This document shows, in pieces, positions 46,595 through 55,529 of a DNA stretch of 64,000 bases. Origin of the DNA: an uncultured SAR86 cluster bacterium (GTDB lineage: Bacteria; Pseudomonadota; Gammaproteobacteria; Magnimaribacterales; D2472); assembly GCA_902617045.1 (NCBI GenBank), contig CACMVA010000002.1, positions 1-64,000 of the forward strand, read 5' to 3'. The first letter of the stretch is position 1, and every line of letters begins with the position of its first letter. The notes under the pieces were generated by a model. The model was not told the DNA's origin. It did no database searches and saw only the letters and a list, made by a program, of their open reading frames with translations. Both the position numbers and the translations under genes were made by a program.

Positions 46595-47701
46595 TTGAAA
46601 AAATATTTAGACATCGTTAACGAAGTTCATAAATCTCCCTACAGGCTTACAATTGTATCTAGCGGAGGTGGAACTAATGCCATATCAGCTCTTCTAGAGG
46701 TTCCTGGAGCAAGTAATACTATTTTAGAGTCACATATACCCTACTCAAAAGAATCTATGAACTCTTTTTTAAACAAAAAACCTGATCATTATTGTTCTTT
46801 AGATACATGTTTAAATATGGCAGCAAACGCTTTTAAAAAATCTAAACAAATTAACACTACGTCAAAAACAAAACATCTCCTAGGAATTTCTATTACAGCA
46901 AATCTTGCAACAACTTATGAAAAAAAAGGAGATCATAAATTTTTTATTGTTGTTCAGGCATATGACTATACAAAATATCTTGAATGCTATTTAGATAAAG
47001 GCAAAAGAACAAGAGAAGAAGAGGAAGAACTTATCACTGCATGTGTTATTAGTCTTTTGGCAGATTCATGCGGTTTTGAATATAACATTCCTGAAATTGA
47101 TGAAGATATATCAATAAATAAAGTTAGCGCAGAAAAATCATGGGTAAAATTATTTAATAACAAAGTAGGATTTATATCCAATAATAAGAGCAACCCAGAG
47201 CTCATATTTCCTGGCTCATTTAATCCTCTACATGAGGGACACATAAAAATGAAAGAGTTAGCTGAAAAAAAAACCGGTATGCATACTACATTTGAGATAT
47301 GTGCTAATAACGCTGATAAGCCGCCATTAACATTTTATGAGATAAAAAGAACTCTTGATCAATTTCAAAATGATGAAAGTTGGATGCTCACCTCTGCTGG
47401 TAGATTTAGTGAGAAAGCTGAGATGTTTCCAAATTCAGTATTTATAATTGGAGCGGATACTTTAATGCGGGTATTTGACGAAAAATTTTATAAAAACTAC
47501 AAAGATATGATGAATCATATTCAAAGGTTTAACGATCACAACATAAATTTTCTAGTATTCGGGAGAAAGATTAATAAAAAATTTATTTCACTCAAAAACT
47601 TAAATGTTCCAGAAATTATTGTAGATAGATGTACTGGAATTGATGAAGAAATGTTTAGAGATGATATTTCTTCGACAGAAATAAGATTAACAAATAATTA
47701 A
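46595..47701 (+). CDS. Fusion of CinA-like amidase domain and NMN/NaMN adenylyltransferase-like domain
   Basis: 368 residues, starting at TTG. N-terminal half (about 1-165) resembles the CinA C-terminal nicotinamide-nucleotide amidase: TIVSSGGGTNAISALLEVPG with the catalytic Ser, and GISITANLATTYEKKGDHKF. C-terminal half is a nucleotidyltransferase: FPGSFNPLHEGH with the HxGH motif and SSTEIR, the ISSTxxR motif. Together they could turn NMN into NaMN and then deamido-NAD; this is inference. A similar two-domain protein exists in plants. Confidence 0.82.
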   Translation: MKKYLDIVNEVHKSPYRLTIVSSGGGTNAISALLEVPGASNTILESHIPYSKESMNSFLNKKPDHYCSLDTCLNMAANAFKKSKQINTTSKTKHLLGISITANLATTYEKKGDHKFFIVVQAYDYTKYLECYLDKGKRTREEEEELITACVISLLADSCGFEYNIPEIDEDISINKVSAEKSWVKLFNNKVGFISNNKSNPELIFPGSFNPLHEGHIKMKELAEKKTGMHTTFEICANNADKPPLTFYEIKRTLDQFQNDESWMLTSAGRFSEKAEMFPNSVFIIGADTLMRVFDEKFYKNYKDMMNHIQRFNDHNINFLVFGRKINKKFISLKNLNVPEIIVDRCTGIDEEMFRDDISSTEIRLTNN

Positions 47702-47892
47702 TTATGAGGCGGTAATTTAGCTTCAACAAACCATTCGTGAACTCTTTTTACAGGATTGAATTTTTTTAGTCTCATCTTTTTATTTTCAAGAGTAAACTTT
47801 CTTGTCTTAATAGCTGTGTAATGATAGGTATGACTATCACGTGTTTCATCTTCAGGTATTAAATATACTTTAGTTTGTTTTTTATCTGCCAT
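47698..47892 (-). CDS. rpmG: Ribosomal protein L33, divergent
   Basis: 64 residues. The C-terminal two thirds (YHYTAIKTRKFTLENKK, LKKFNPVKRVHEWFVEAK) follow bacterial L33, where the order is YxTxKN...KKxDPxxRxHVxYxExK. The N-terminus (MADKKQTKVYLIPEDETRD) is longer than usual. No zinc-binding Cys pairs. It is 12 bases downstream of glk. rpmB, its usual partner, is not adjacent. Confidence 0.72.
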   Translation of the reverse strand: MADKKQTKVYLIPEDETRDSHTYHYTAIKTRKFTLENKKMRLKKFNPVKRVHEWFVEAKLPPHN

Positions 47893-47904
47893 TATGGGTG
47901 AAGA

Positions 47905-48813
47905 TTATACACAATCTTTTGTAATAGTCTTAAATAATTTGAGATTTCCATACAAAGGAGTTCTTTCTTTCATAATCACATTGATAGATATCATATCCAA
48001 AATATTTTTATGAGCATCTTTTCTATTTCCTAGAAAAGCATTATTAAAATCATTTTTATTTATGTCTTTATAAAGGCTTCGAATCAAGCTTCCTGCAAGA
48101 AAAATACCCTCGCCTGGTAAAAATGTTAAAGCTAAATCTGATAAAGTTTCTGCAAGAGATTTAATGAAGCCGTTTATTACTTTTACAGCGATTTCATCAT
48201 TTTCTTTAAATTTCTCGTATACACCTTCAGATGATAATTTTTTATTAGTTTTTAATTCATATATCTTTGATATTGCTGTGCCTGATACAAGATCCTCAAG
48301 CACCAAAAGACTATCGTCTTGAATATCATAATTACGTTGCAATTTTAGGCTTGAATTAATTGTGTTTCCTATTTCTGTTGGAAAAACAATTTCATCAATG
48401 GATACTGCAGCTCCCAAGCCCGTTCCAGGGCCTAAAAAAAGTTTTGTGTTATTGAATGCTGATCCATCTTTTAATGTCTCAATTTCCTTAGAGATATATT
48501 CATAACTATGAGCAATAGCTTCCCAATCATTAAGTATGATGCATTCTTTAAGATTTAAATTTTTTTTTAACTGATTTGAATTTATTGAATAATCTCTGTT
48601 AGTCATTCTAATTGAATTGTTTATCTTTGGGCCTGCAATAGAAATGATTAATATATCTATTTCGTTATCAATAACTAATTTTCTGAGAAAAGATTCAAAA
48701 TCTAAGGTATCAAATTCTGTTTTATTAATTTTTGAAATATCCTCTTGGTCATTTGAAGCAATAGCATATCTCATATTGGTACCACCAATATCAACTAAGA
48801 GCCCTTTATTCAT
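47905..48813 (-). CDS. glk: Glucokinase
   Basis: 302 residues of the Glk family. ATP-binding LLVDIGGTNMRYAI, catalytic Asp in ILNDWEAIAHSY, LFLGPGTGLGAAVS and the Glu-containing FPTEIGNTI in place of the usual EGGH; end VIMKERTPLYGNLKLF. Phosphorylates glucose with ATP. Its ATG overlaps the GH3 gene by 8 bases, so glucose released by the glucosidase and imported by the symporter is the expected substrate. Confidence 0.9.
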   Translation of the reverse strand: MNKGLLVDIGGTNMRYAIASNDQEDISKINKTEFDTLDFESFLRKLVIDNEIDILIISIAGPKINNSIRMTNRDYSINSNQLKKNLNLKECIILNDWEAIAHSYEYISKEIETLKDGSAFNNTKLFLGPGTGLGAAVSIDEIVFPTEIGNTINSSLKLQRNYDIQDDSLLVLEDLVSGTAISKIYELKTNKKLSSEGVYEKFKENDEIAVKVINGFIKSLAETLSDLALTFLPGEGIFLAGSLIRSLYKDINKNDFNNAFLGNRKDAHKNILDMISINVIMKERTPLYGNLKLFKTITKDCV

Positions 48814-50677
48814 TTGTTTCTTTGTATGTTAATCCATATCCATATTCAAATTTTGGAGAATAGTTCTTGTCGTTAAAATTCAATGGATTATCAGAAGAAG
48901 TGCTTGGCCAAGAAAATGATAGCTTGCCTTTAAAATCATAATTAATAGATCCATCAAGATTGCTGAATATAACGTCATTCATTCCTTCAACTGCTGTTCC
49001 TGGTAACCAAATGGAAACAAATGAGTCAGAATATTTGATTTCCTTATCTGTAATTAAAGGTCTTCCTGTTAAAAATAATGAAATCGTTGAGATATCCTTT
49101 TTACTAAACTCTTTTAATAGTTTTATTAAATTTTCATTGGAATTTGAAAAATTGAGTTCATCAATATCTCCTTCTCCCTCAGCATATGGAGTTTCACCAT
49201 ATACAAAAATTACATAATCAGGTTTTTGTGAGTATGAGCCATCACTGGAAAATTCAACATTACCGCCAAGATTCAGAATATGTTGTGATAAAGACTCATA
49301 AATACTTTTGGTATTAGGGAAGTCTTCGTTGGAAAGTGAAACTCCCTCCCAGCTTTTTCCTTGCCACGTAATGGTCCAACCGCCCATTTGATTTTCGATT
49401 TGTTTGGATTGGTCTCCAATGATTAAAAAATTCTTCTTTGGATTCATTGGAAGGACATCATTATTTTTTAACAGCACTATAGATTCTCTTACTGCTTGTC
49501 GTGCAAGATTTCTATGATCTGAATTTCCAATATAATTCTCTTTATAGTTATGGGGTGCTCTGTTATCAAAAAGTCCAAGATGTTTTTTAACTTTTAAAAT
49601 TCGTGAAACTGCATCATTGAGTCTTTCTATTGGAATTATTCCTTTATTAACCTGATCAAGAGTATTCCAATAAAGGGATTCCCACTCAGTTGGAACCATA
49701 AAAATATCAACGCCAGCATTTAATGCTTGTGGACAATTTGCATCCTCACAACCTGGTATCTGTCCATGTCCATTCCAGTCACCAACTATAAAACCATCAA
49801 ACTCCATTTGAGTTTTTAAAATTTCTGTTAATAAATATCTATCTCCATGTAACTTTTTGCCATTCCAAGAATTGAAACTTGCCATTATTGATAATGCACA
49901 AGAGTCAATGGCATCATAATATGGAGTTCCGTGAATCTCTTTAAGTTTAGATTCTGAAATTATTGTATTACCTTGATCTATTCCTTGATCAGTTCCGCCA
50001 TCACCTAAAAAATGTTTAGCGGTAGCTAAGACTTTATTTTTGCTAAGGAAAGAATCTCCTTCGCCTTGTAAACCTAGTATAAAGTTCGTTCCCAATTCAG
50101 ATACTAAATTATAGTTTTCAGAGTATCCTTCGTATGTTCTTCCCCATGTATCATTTTGAGGTACAGCAATTGTTGGAGCAAAAGTCCATATAATTCCAGT
50201 AGATGCAACTTCTTTTGCAACAGCACTTCCAATCTTTTTTATCAGACTGGGATTTCTTGTAGATCCAAGACCAATATTATGAGGAAAAATGGTAGCGCCA
50301 ATAACATTATTATGGCCATGAACAGCATCTGTTCCCCAAAGAATTGGTATCTTAATCCCATTAACCTCTGGAGACGCATCATAGAAGCTTTCACTTAAGT
50401 CTTTCCAATCTTGAATGTCACTATTTTTATTTTGATTTGGAAATCCACCACCGCCATTGAGAATGGTACCTAGTTGGAATTTTTTTAATTGAGCTGGCGA
50501 AATACTATTAATCTCAGGCATTATTATTTGACCGACTTTTTGTTCCAAGGTCATTTCATTGACAATTTTATTCACAAAAGATGAATAATCAGGAAGTTTA
50601 CATTCATTATTATTTGACCAATCAACATCAGCAACAATATACGAATTTAAGAAAATTAATATTAATATTTTTTTCAT
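48806..50677 (-). CDS. Exported GH3 beta-glucosidase
   Basis: 623 residues with signal peptide (MKKILILIFLNSYIVA). N-terminal GH3 barrel: MTLEQKVGQIIMPEI, GTDAVHGHNNVIGATIFPHNIGL, KHFLGDGGTDQG and the nucleophile Asp in FDGFIVGDWNGHG; then the (alpha/beta)6 sandwich domain with GGWTITWQGKSW and FVYGETPYAEGEGD. Cleaves terminal beta-glucose from glucans or oligosaccharides in the periplasm. Layout matches ExoP-type enzymes. Followed by glk and preceded 6 bases away by the symporter gene. Confidence 0.94.
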   Translation of the reverse strand: MKKILILIFLNSYIVADVDWSNNNECKLPDYSSFVNKIVNEMTLEQKVGQIIMPEINSISPAQLKKFQLGTILNGGGGFPNQNKNSDIQDWKDLSESFYDASPEVNGIKIPILWGTDAVHGHNNVIGATIFPHNIGLGSTRNPSLIKKIGSAVAKEVASTGIIWTFAPTIAVPQNDTWGRTYEGYSENYNLVSELGTNFILGLQGEGDSFLSKNKVLATAKHFLGDGGTDQGIDQGNTIISESKLKEIHGTPYYDAIDSCALSIMASFNSWNGKKLHGDRYLLTEILKTQMEFDGFIVGDWNGHGQIPGCEDANCPQALNAGVDIFMVPTEWESLYWNTLDQVNKGIIPIERLNDAVSRILKVKKHLGLFDNRAPHNYKENYIGNSDHRNLARQAVRESIVLLKNNDVLPMNPKKNFLIIGDQSKQIENQMGGWTITWQGKSWEGVSLSNEDFPNTKSIYESLSQHILNLGGNVEFSSDGSYSQKPDYVIFVYGETPYAEGEGDIDELNFSNSNENLIKLLKEFSKKDISTISLFLTGRPLITDKEIKYSDSFVSIWLPGTAVEGMNDVIFSNLDGSINYDFKGKLSFSWPSTSSDNPLNFNDKNYSPKFEYGYGLTYKETNE

Positions 50678-50683
50678 GAATGC

Positions 50684-52249
50684 TTATCCTAAAGTTACAT
50701 AAATCAAAGTAAGAATACTGACAATAATAAAACTATTAACATTAAATGCTTTTGATGTTTTAAAGTTTATTCCGTTTAAGTCAATAGCTTTTTCTTGATC
50801 TAAATACCCTTGAGCTAGAGATGTTAAGAAGCATCCCATTCCCGAAGCAAAGAAAACAACACCCATTCTGTGAATGTATGGGAAATCTGGAAAAGATGCT
50901 TGGATGAATATAGACATAACTACTGAAAGTATCGCAGCTACAAGCACTGAAAGAGTTGTAGCTTTTTTCCAAAATAAAGCCACAAGAAATATTACAAGTA
51001 TTCCAGGTGTAAATAAACCAGTAAAATTTTGTATATATTGAAAAATTTCATCAGAGTTTCCTAAGATGGGTTTTGCCATTACTAGCGCTATAAGCATGGA
51101 CCCAACCACAGCACTTCTTCCAATTAATATTAAAGATTGCTGTTGAATTTCATTTTTTGAAAATGATCTACAGATATCCATTGTAAAAATAGTACTAATG
51201 CTATTTGTCATAGATGCTAATGAAGAAACGATAGCAGCTATTAGTGCAGCAAAAGTTAATCCTAATAAACCACTTGGCAGTAACTCAATCATCATAGTTG
51301 GATATGCTTGATCAGTCTTGTCTAAAACTGGAAATAGAATTGCGGCACATATTCCTGGTAAAACTATAACTAAAGGCATTAAAAGTTTTAAATAAGCTGC
51401 AAACATGACTCCTTTTTGAGCTTCTTTAAGAGATTTAGCTCCAAGAGCTCTTTGAGTGATATATTGATTAAATCCCCAATATGCAAAATGTCCGATCCAA
51501 ACTCCTGCACCAATTAGAATCCATATCCCAGGCAAGTTATTATATGACGGATTGTCAGGAGACAATATCATGTCAAATTTTTCGGGCATCTGTTGATAAA
51601 CTTGAATCATTCCTGCGGTGATATTTCCATCACCTATTTTAGTCAAAGCAATATATGAAACTGCTAGTCCACCAAAGATTAACAAAATTACTTGAACAAT
51701 ATCAGTCATTGCTACTGCCTTTAATCCTCCTGAAAGTGAATATGCTAAAGATAAAAACGCAAGAAGAATCATTCCATTTACTAAGGACATTCCTGTCAAA
51801 GTATTTATTGCTAGGGAACCAAGCCAAAGCACCGCAGTAAGGTTTACAAAAATGTATACGGTTAACCAAAAAAATGACAGAACTAAGCTTACTCTCTTAT
51901 CAAATCTTTGTTCCAAAAATTGTGGCATCGTATATATTTTCTTTTCCAAAAAAAGTGGTAAGAAAAATTTAGCCATCACTATAAGAGCGATTGCTGCAGT
52001 AAGCTCCCATACTGCGATTGCCATTCCAACCACAAAACCTTGACCTGACATTCCAATAATTTGCTCAGCTGATATATTTGCTGCAATCAGTGACGCACCT
52101 ATAGCCCACCAAGGGAGAGATCTTCCTGCAAGAAAATAATCTTCAGCACTTCTTTCAGATCCAGATTTTTTTCTAGAAACATAAGTAGCGAGTGAAATAA
52201 TACCGATACAATAAAGCCCAATGATTATCCAATCTAAAGTGTAAAACAT
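50684..52249 (-). CDS. Sodium/sugar symporter (SSS family)
   Basis: 521 residues, about 14 transmembrane helices. SSS/SGLT signatures: RSAEDYFLAGRSLPWWAIGASLIAANISAEQIIGMSGQG, GGLKAVAMTDIVQ and the long GLLGLTFAALIAAIVSSLASMTNSISTIFTMD. Closest by motif to vSGLT-type glucose/galactose transporters. First gene of a symporter-glucosidase-glucokinase operon. Confidence 0.93.
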   Translation of the reverse strand: MFYTLDWIIIGLYCIGIISLATYVSRKKSGSERSAEDYFLAGRSLPWWAIGASLIAANISAEQIIGMSGQGFVVGMAIAVWELTAAIALIVMAKFFLPLFLEKKIYTMPQFLEQRFDKRVSLVLSFFWLTVYIFVNLTAVLWLGSLAINTLTGMSLVNGMILLAFLSLAYSLSGGLKAVAMTDIVQVILLIFGGLAVSYIALTKIGDGNITAGMIQVYQQMPEKFDMILSPDNPSYNNLPGIWILIGAGVWIGHFAYWGFNQYITQRALGAKSLKEAQKGVMFAAYLKLLMPLVIVLPGICAAILFPVLDKTDQAYPTMMIELLPSGLLGLTFAALIAAIVSSLASMTNSISTIFTMDICRSFSKNEIQQQSLILIGRSAVVGSMLIALVMAKPILGNSDEIFQYIQNFTGLFTPGILVIFLVALFWKKATTLSVLVAAILSVVMSIFIQASFPDFPYIHRMGVVFFASGMGCFLTSLAQGYLDQEKAIDLNGINFKTSKAFNVNSFIIVSILTLIYVTLG

Positions 52250-52308
52250 GATTCCCTATTAATATGATGTGTATGAGTATTGTAACAATTTATTAATAAA
52301 AAAATTAA

Positions 52309-53718
52309 CTAAAAATTAATAATTTGAATTGCTTCAGAGTGTTTTTCAGAGAATATGCCAGAGACCATGACAAATTTTAATTTGTTTTTTCTATGTAATT
52401 TTTTTAGCACATCCCTAACATGCTCAAGAGTCTTTTTATGATTATTTAATCTCTTTAAATAGAAAGGAATAACAGAACCCACTAAAGACAATTGATTTAA
52501 AGTGTTTATGTTGTTGGTAAATGTGTAGATTGGAATATCTTTTGGTTTTGCATTTGATATATAACCAGCAGTTGATCCAGTTCTTGTAATAGCAATTATT
52601 CCATCGGCATTTATGGACTCACTTAAGTCTCTAGCAGCAACAGCAATTGACTCCCAATCTGAGTGTGTTATGAGTTCTTTTTCATATTCTAAAGTTTTAA
52701 ATTTTTCTGTTCTTTTAGATATAGATTTTAAATATTTCACACATTCAACTGGATATTTACCGATACTAGTTTCTCCAGACAACATGATGGCGTCAGCACC
52801 TTCATAAACAGCATTTGCAACATCAGTAACCTCTGCTCTTGTTGGTGTTGGATTTTCTATCATTGATTCAAGCAAGTGAGTAGCAACAATGGATCTTTTG
52901 CCCCATTTTGCACAAGAATGCATAATTTTTCTTTGAATATTTGGTAAGTCTGTAAGACTAGTTTCGATTCCTAAATCACCTCTTGCTACCATGATGCCCC
53001 AAGCAGATTCACAAATTTCATCAATATTATCTAATCCCTCTTGATTTTCAATTTTAGCAATAATTTTTGACTCTGATTTTTGTTTAAGAAGAAGGTCTTC
53101 TAATATTTGAAGATCTTTTTTATTTCTGACAAATGAAGCAGCAATAAAATCTACATTATTTTTAATTCCAAAGGTAATGTCTTTAATATCTTTTGAAGTT
53201 ATTGAAGGCATATCTAATCTTACGCCGGGCAAATTAACATGTCTTTTTGAGCCTACCTTTCCTCCGTGAATTACTTTACAAACTAAATTATCTGATTCTT
53301 TTGAAAGAACTCTAAAACTAATTAATCCATTATCCACAGAAATTCTTGAACCAACATCAACACTGTGAACAAGACCTTTATAATTAACCTTTATGGATGA
53401 GGTTTCTACATCAACCTCATCACGGACAGTTAATGTAACTTTATCACCAACTTTGAGATTAATGGGAAGAGAGGTATCACCTGTTCTTATCTCTGGACCT
53501 TGAGTATCAAGCAATATTCCAATGTTAGATGACTTGCTATTTTTGGTCTCATTAATACTTTTAATTATATCTATAATCTCTTTTGCATTTTTATGAGTTG
53601 CATGGGACATATTAATCCTAGCAACATTCATACCAGCTGAATGAAGTCTGGATAATGTTGTCTTATTAGAGCTCTGTGGTCCAATAGTGCAAATTATTTT
53701 TGTTCTTATAAAAGCCAT
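52309..53718 (-). CDS. pyk: Pyruvate kinase
   Basis: 469 residues, full length. RTKIICTIGPQS, AGMNVARINMSHA, LDTQGPEIRTG, KIENQEGLDNIDEI, GIMVARGDLGIE, ATHLLESMIENPTPTRAEVTDVANAVYEGADAIMLSGETS. Last glycolytic step, PEP + ADP to pyruvate + ATP. Directly downstream of a small-RNA gene whose terminator ends about 40 bases before the ATG; pyk transcription may need its own promoter there or read-through. Confidence 0.96.
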   Translation of the reverse strand: MAFIRTKIICTIGPQSSNKTTLSRLHSAGMNVARINMSHATHKNAKEIIDIIKSINETKNSKSSNIGILLDTQGPEIRTGDTSLPINLKVGDKVTLTVRDEVDVETSSIKVNYKGLVHSVDVGSRISVDNGLISFRVLSKESDNLVCKVIHGGKVGSKRHVNLPGVRLDMPSITSKDIKDITFGIKNNVDFIAASFVRNKKDLQILEDLLLKQKSESKIIAKIENQEGLDNIDEICESAWGIMVARGDLGIETSLTDLPNIQRKIMHSCAKWGKRSIVATHLLESMIENPTPTRAEVTDVANAVYEGADAIMLSGETSIGKYPVECVKYLKSISKRTEKFKTLEYEKELITHSDWESIAVAARDLSESINADGIIAITRTGSTAGYISNAKPKDIPIYTFTNNINTLNQLSLVGSVIPFYLKRLNNHKKTLEHVRDVLKKLHRKNKLKFVMVSGIFSEKHSEAIQIINF

Positions 53719-53758
53719 AACATGAGGATATTAATGAATAAATGACATTTTGCAAGGC

Positions 53759-53981
53759 AAAAAAAAACAGAGACAAGCTCTGTTTCTTTCAATCGATTCC
53801 TCAGGGGTCTAAAGTGAGATTTTCTTTAGCTCCTTGGATTCTTTCTCCTGAATCCTTGGTGGATCTGCAAGCTATTTTTTATCATCGACTCTTGCAAATG
53901 CTTTCACCCTTCGGTCTCTCCGTCTGGCTTCTCTCTAGGTCTTCCGTCTGCAGTTGGTCACTAGTCGGTTGCCATCCGTAC
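53759..53981 (-). ncRNA. GGA-rich small RNA, copy 1
   Basis: 223-nt transcription unit predicted on the minus strand: promoter TTGACA/TAATAT upstream (53987-54014), start near 53981, intrinsic terminator with 8-bp stem AAACAGAG/CTCTGTTT (53765-53772 and 53778-53785) and nine T residues. It is markedly less AT-rich than its surroundings and has at least seven GGA motifs. One hairpin, GGATTC/GAATCC (53836-53841 with 53850-53855), shows AGGAGAAA in its loop, the classic CsrA/RsmA target form; another is TGCAAG/CTTGCA (53866-53871 with 53891-53896). A second copy lies at 58915. No protein frame is convincing. Confidence 0.8.
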
Positions 53982-53986
53982 TTTTA

Positions 53987-54014
53987 ATATTACTCTTACT
54001 AAATTAGATGTCAA
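53987..54014 (-). promoter_or_regulatory. Sigma-70 promoter of small RNA copy 1
   Basis: Minus-strand TTGACA (54014-54009), 16-base spacer, TAATAT (53992-53987): a perfect -35 and five of six -10 positions. Conserved in copy 2. Confidence 0.85.
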
Positions 54015-54101
54015 CACTTTTTTTTAAAAAAGTTTAATATTTTTTAATAGCTTAAAAAAGATATTTTTTATTTCAATTATAAGTATAAAATATACTCATA
54101 T

Positions 54102-55244
54102 ATGCATGTTTTTTTACCAAAAACTCCACCAATTCGTAATTACATAACTAAGGCCAGATCGTTATCTAATTTAACTAAAGTTGCTTCTGAACTTCCAAAA
54201 CTGCTTTTAACCAATAAAGTTCAAACAACAATTAATAATTTAAAAAAAGATGAATTCTCTATTGATTCTTTAATTAACAAAAAAAGTGAGAAAGAAATTA
54301 ATCTAGCAATGGTGCATTTAAGTTTTATTGCGCATGCGTTCATTTGGGGCGGTCATAAACCTCAAAAAATCCTTCCGGAAGTAATAGCTAAGCCCTGGGT
54401 TAAATTAGCTAATTATTTACAGAGGCCACCAATTTTAAGCTATGCGAGTTATTGCTTACATAATTGGTACAAAATTAATAAAAGCGAGCCAATATCTCTT
54501 AATAATGTTGCTTTGATTAATAATTTTCTTGGAGGTGTTGATGAGGATTGGTTTGTAACAGTTCATGTATGTATTGAGGATGCTGCCAGTGAAGCAATTA
54601 ATGCAGCATATAAACTTTCTCGATTAGAAGAACATAATAAAGATAATGATTTTTTAAAGCATTTACAAATAATTTCTAAGTCTCTAAAAAAAGTAAACTT
54701 TATATTTTCTAAAATGCCTGAAAAATGTGATCCTTATGTTTATTATCATAGAGTTAGGCCGTATATATTTGGAACCAAAGATAATCCTGACCTAAAAGAA
54801 GGTTTAATATATGAAAATCAATACAATAATAAGCCTCAATTTTTTAGAGGCGAAACAGGTGCACAAAGCAGTATTATTCCTTTTTTAGATGGAGCTTTAG
54901 GTATATATCATACTAATGACAATTTAAGACACTATTTAAATGAGATGAGAGATTATATGCCGACAAATCACAGAGAAATGATTGAATATGTTGAAAAAAA
55001 ATCCTGTGCTAAAGAAATTATTTCAAGATCAAAAAATCTCATAAAAGCATACAATACCTGTCTTGAAGAAATTAGAAAATTTAGAGCTCAACATTTGGAA
55101 TATGCAGCTTCATACATACATAAGCAAGCTCAAATCAAAAATCCATTTGGAACTGGCGGATCTACAATTAGAGGGACTGGCGGTACACCATTTATGAAAT
55201 ACTTAAAAAAGCACAGAGACGAAACACAAAAACAAAAAGTCTAA
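54102..55244 (+). CDS. Indoleamine 2,3-dioxygenase-like heme protein
   Basis: 380 residues of the IDO superfamily. PILSYASYCLHNWY, heme-pocket FFRGETGAQSSIIPFLDGALGI, the proximal heme ligand His331 in RKFRAQHLEYAASYI, and the C-terminal GTGGSTIRGTGGTPFMKYLKKHRDET. The bacterial members open the indole ring of tryptophan or related indoles to the N-formyl compound with O2. Start ATG at 54102. The neighbouring flavin monooxygenase could act on a similar aromatic; no kynureninase or formamidase is visible, so the pathway is not established. Confidence 0.9.
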   Translation: MHVFLPKTPPIRNYITKARSLSNLTKVASELPKLLLTNKVQTTINNLKKDEFSIDSLINKKSEKEINLAMVHLSFIAHAFIWGGHKPQKILPEVIAKPWVKLANYLQRPPILSYASYCLHNWYKINKSEPISLNNVALINNFLGGVDEDWFVTVHVCIEDAASEAINAAYKLSRLEEHNKDNDFLKHLQIISKSLKKVNFIFSKMPEKCDPYVYYHRVRPYIFGTKDNPDLKEGLIYENQYNNKPQFFRGETGAQSSIIPFLDGALGIYHTNDNLRHYLNEMRDYMPTNHREMIEYVEKKSCAKEIISRSKNLIKAYNTCLEEIRKFRAQHLEYAASYIHKQAQIKNPFGTGGSTIRGTGGTPFMKYLKKHRDETQKQKV

Positions 55245-55528
55245 GCTCCTTCTACAACTGCAAATAGCCTATTTGCAGATTGCTTAACATGCCTCAAAGC
55301 ATCCTGATATTCTGGGGAATTGTAAGATTTAAGGGCATCATTATATGAATTAAATTGGACTATAACCGTTCTTTCATAACCAGAATTTTCAAACTCCTTT
55401 TGCTTGCCACCTCTTACTAAAAATTTTCCATTAAATGATTCAACAACTTTTGTGGCTTTTTTTATATATTTTAAATATTCTTCTTGATTATTAACATTTG
55501 CTCTTACAATCCAATAACCTTTATTCAT
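55241..55528 (-). CDS. DUF1330 family protein
   Basis: 95 residues, complete. MNKGYWIVRANVNNQEEYLKYIKKA, VRGGKQKEFE, VIVQFNSYNDALKSYNSPEYQDALRHVKQSANRLFAVVEG: the standard DUF1330 ferredoxin-like fold of small dimeric proteins. Function unknown. Sits 1 base after the malate synthase start codon region in the same direction, so cotranscribed downstream of it, and overlaps the convergent dioxygenase end by 4 bases. Confidence 0.93.
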   Translation of the reverse strand: MNKGYWIVRANVNNQEEYLKYIKKATKVVESFNGKFLVRGGKQKEFENSGYERTVIVQFNSYNDALKSYNSPEYQDALRHVKQSANRLFAVVEGA

Positions 55529-55529
55529 G

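Larger units (their letters stand above)
53759..54022 (-). repeat. 264-bp dispersed repeat, copy 1 (small RNA gene plus promoter)
   Basis: Near-identical to 58915-59178; homology starts at the terminator T run and stops just beyond the -35 box. No flanking terminal repeats or transposase, so it looks like duplicated RNA-gene loci, not an insertion sequence. Confidence 0.9.

Noticed and set aside
53759-53981. 6S RNA (ssrS) identity for the repeated RNA
   Set aside because: A CCCCTGAG stretch recalls 6S, but the 5' and 3' ends do not pair and there is no long hairpin with a central bubble.
53742-53987. 81-codon plus-strand reading frame across small RNA copy 1
   Set aside because: It runs antisense through the promoter-to-terminator unit, has no ribosome site and its sequence has no protein character.
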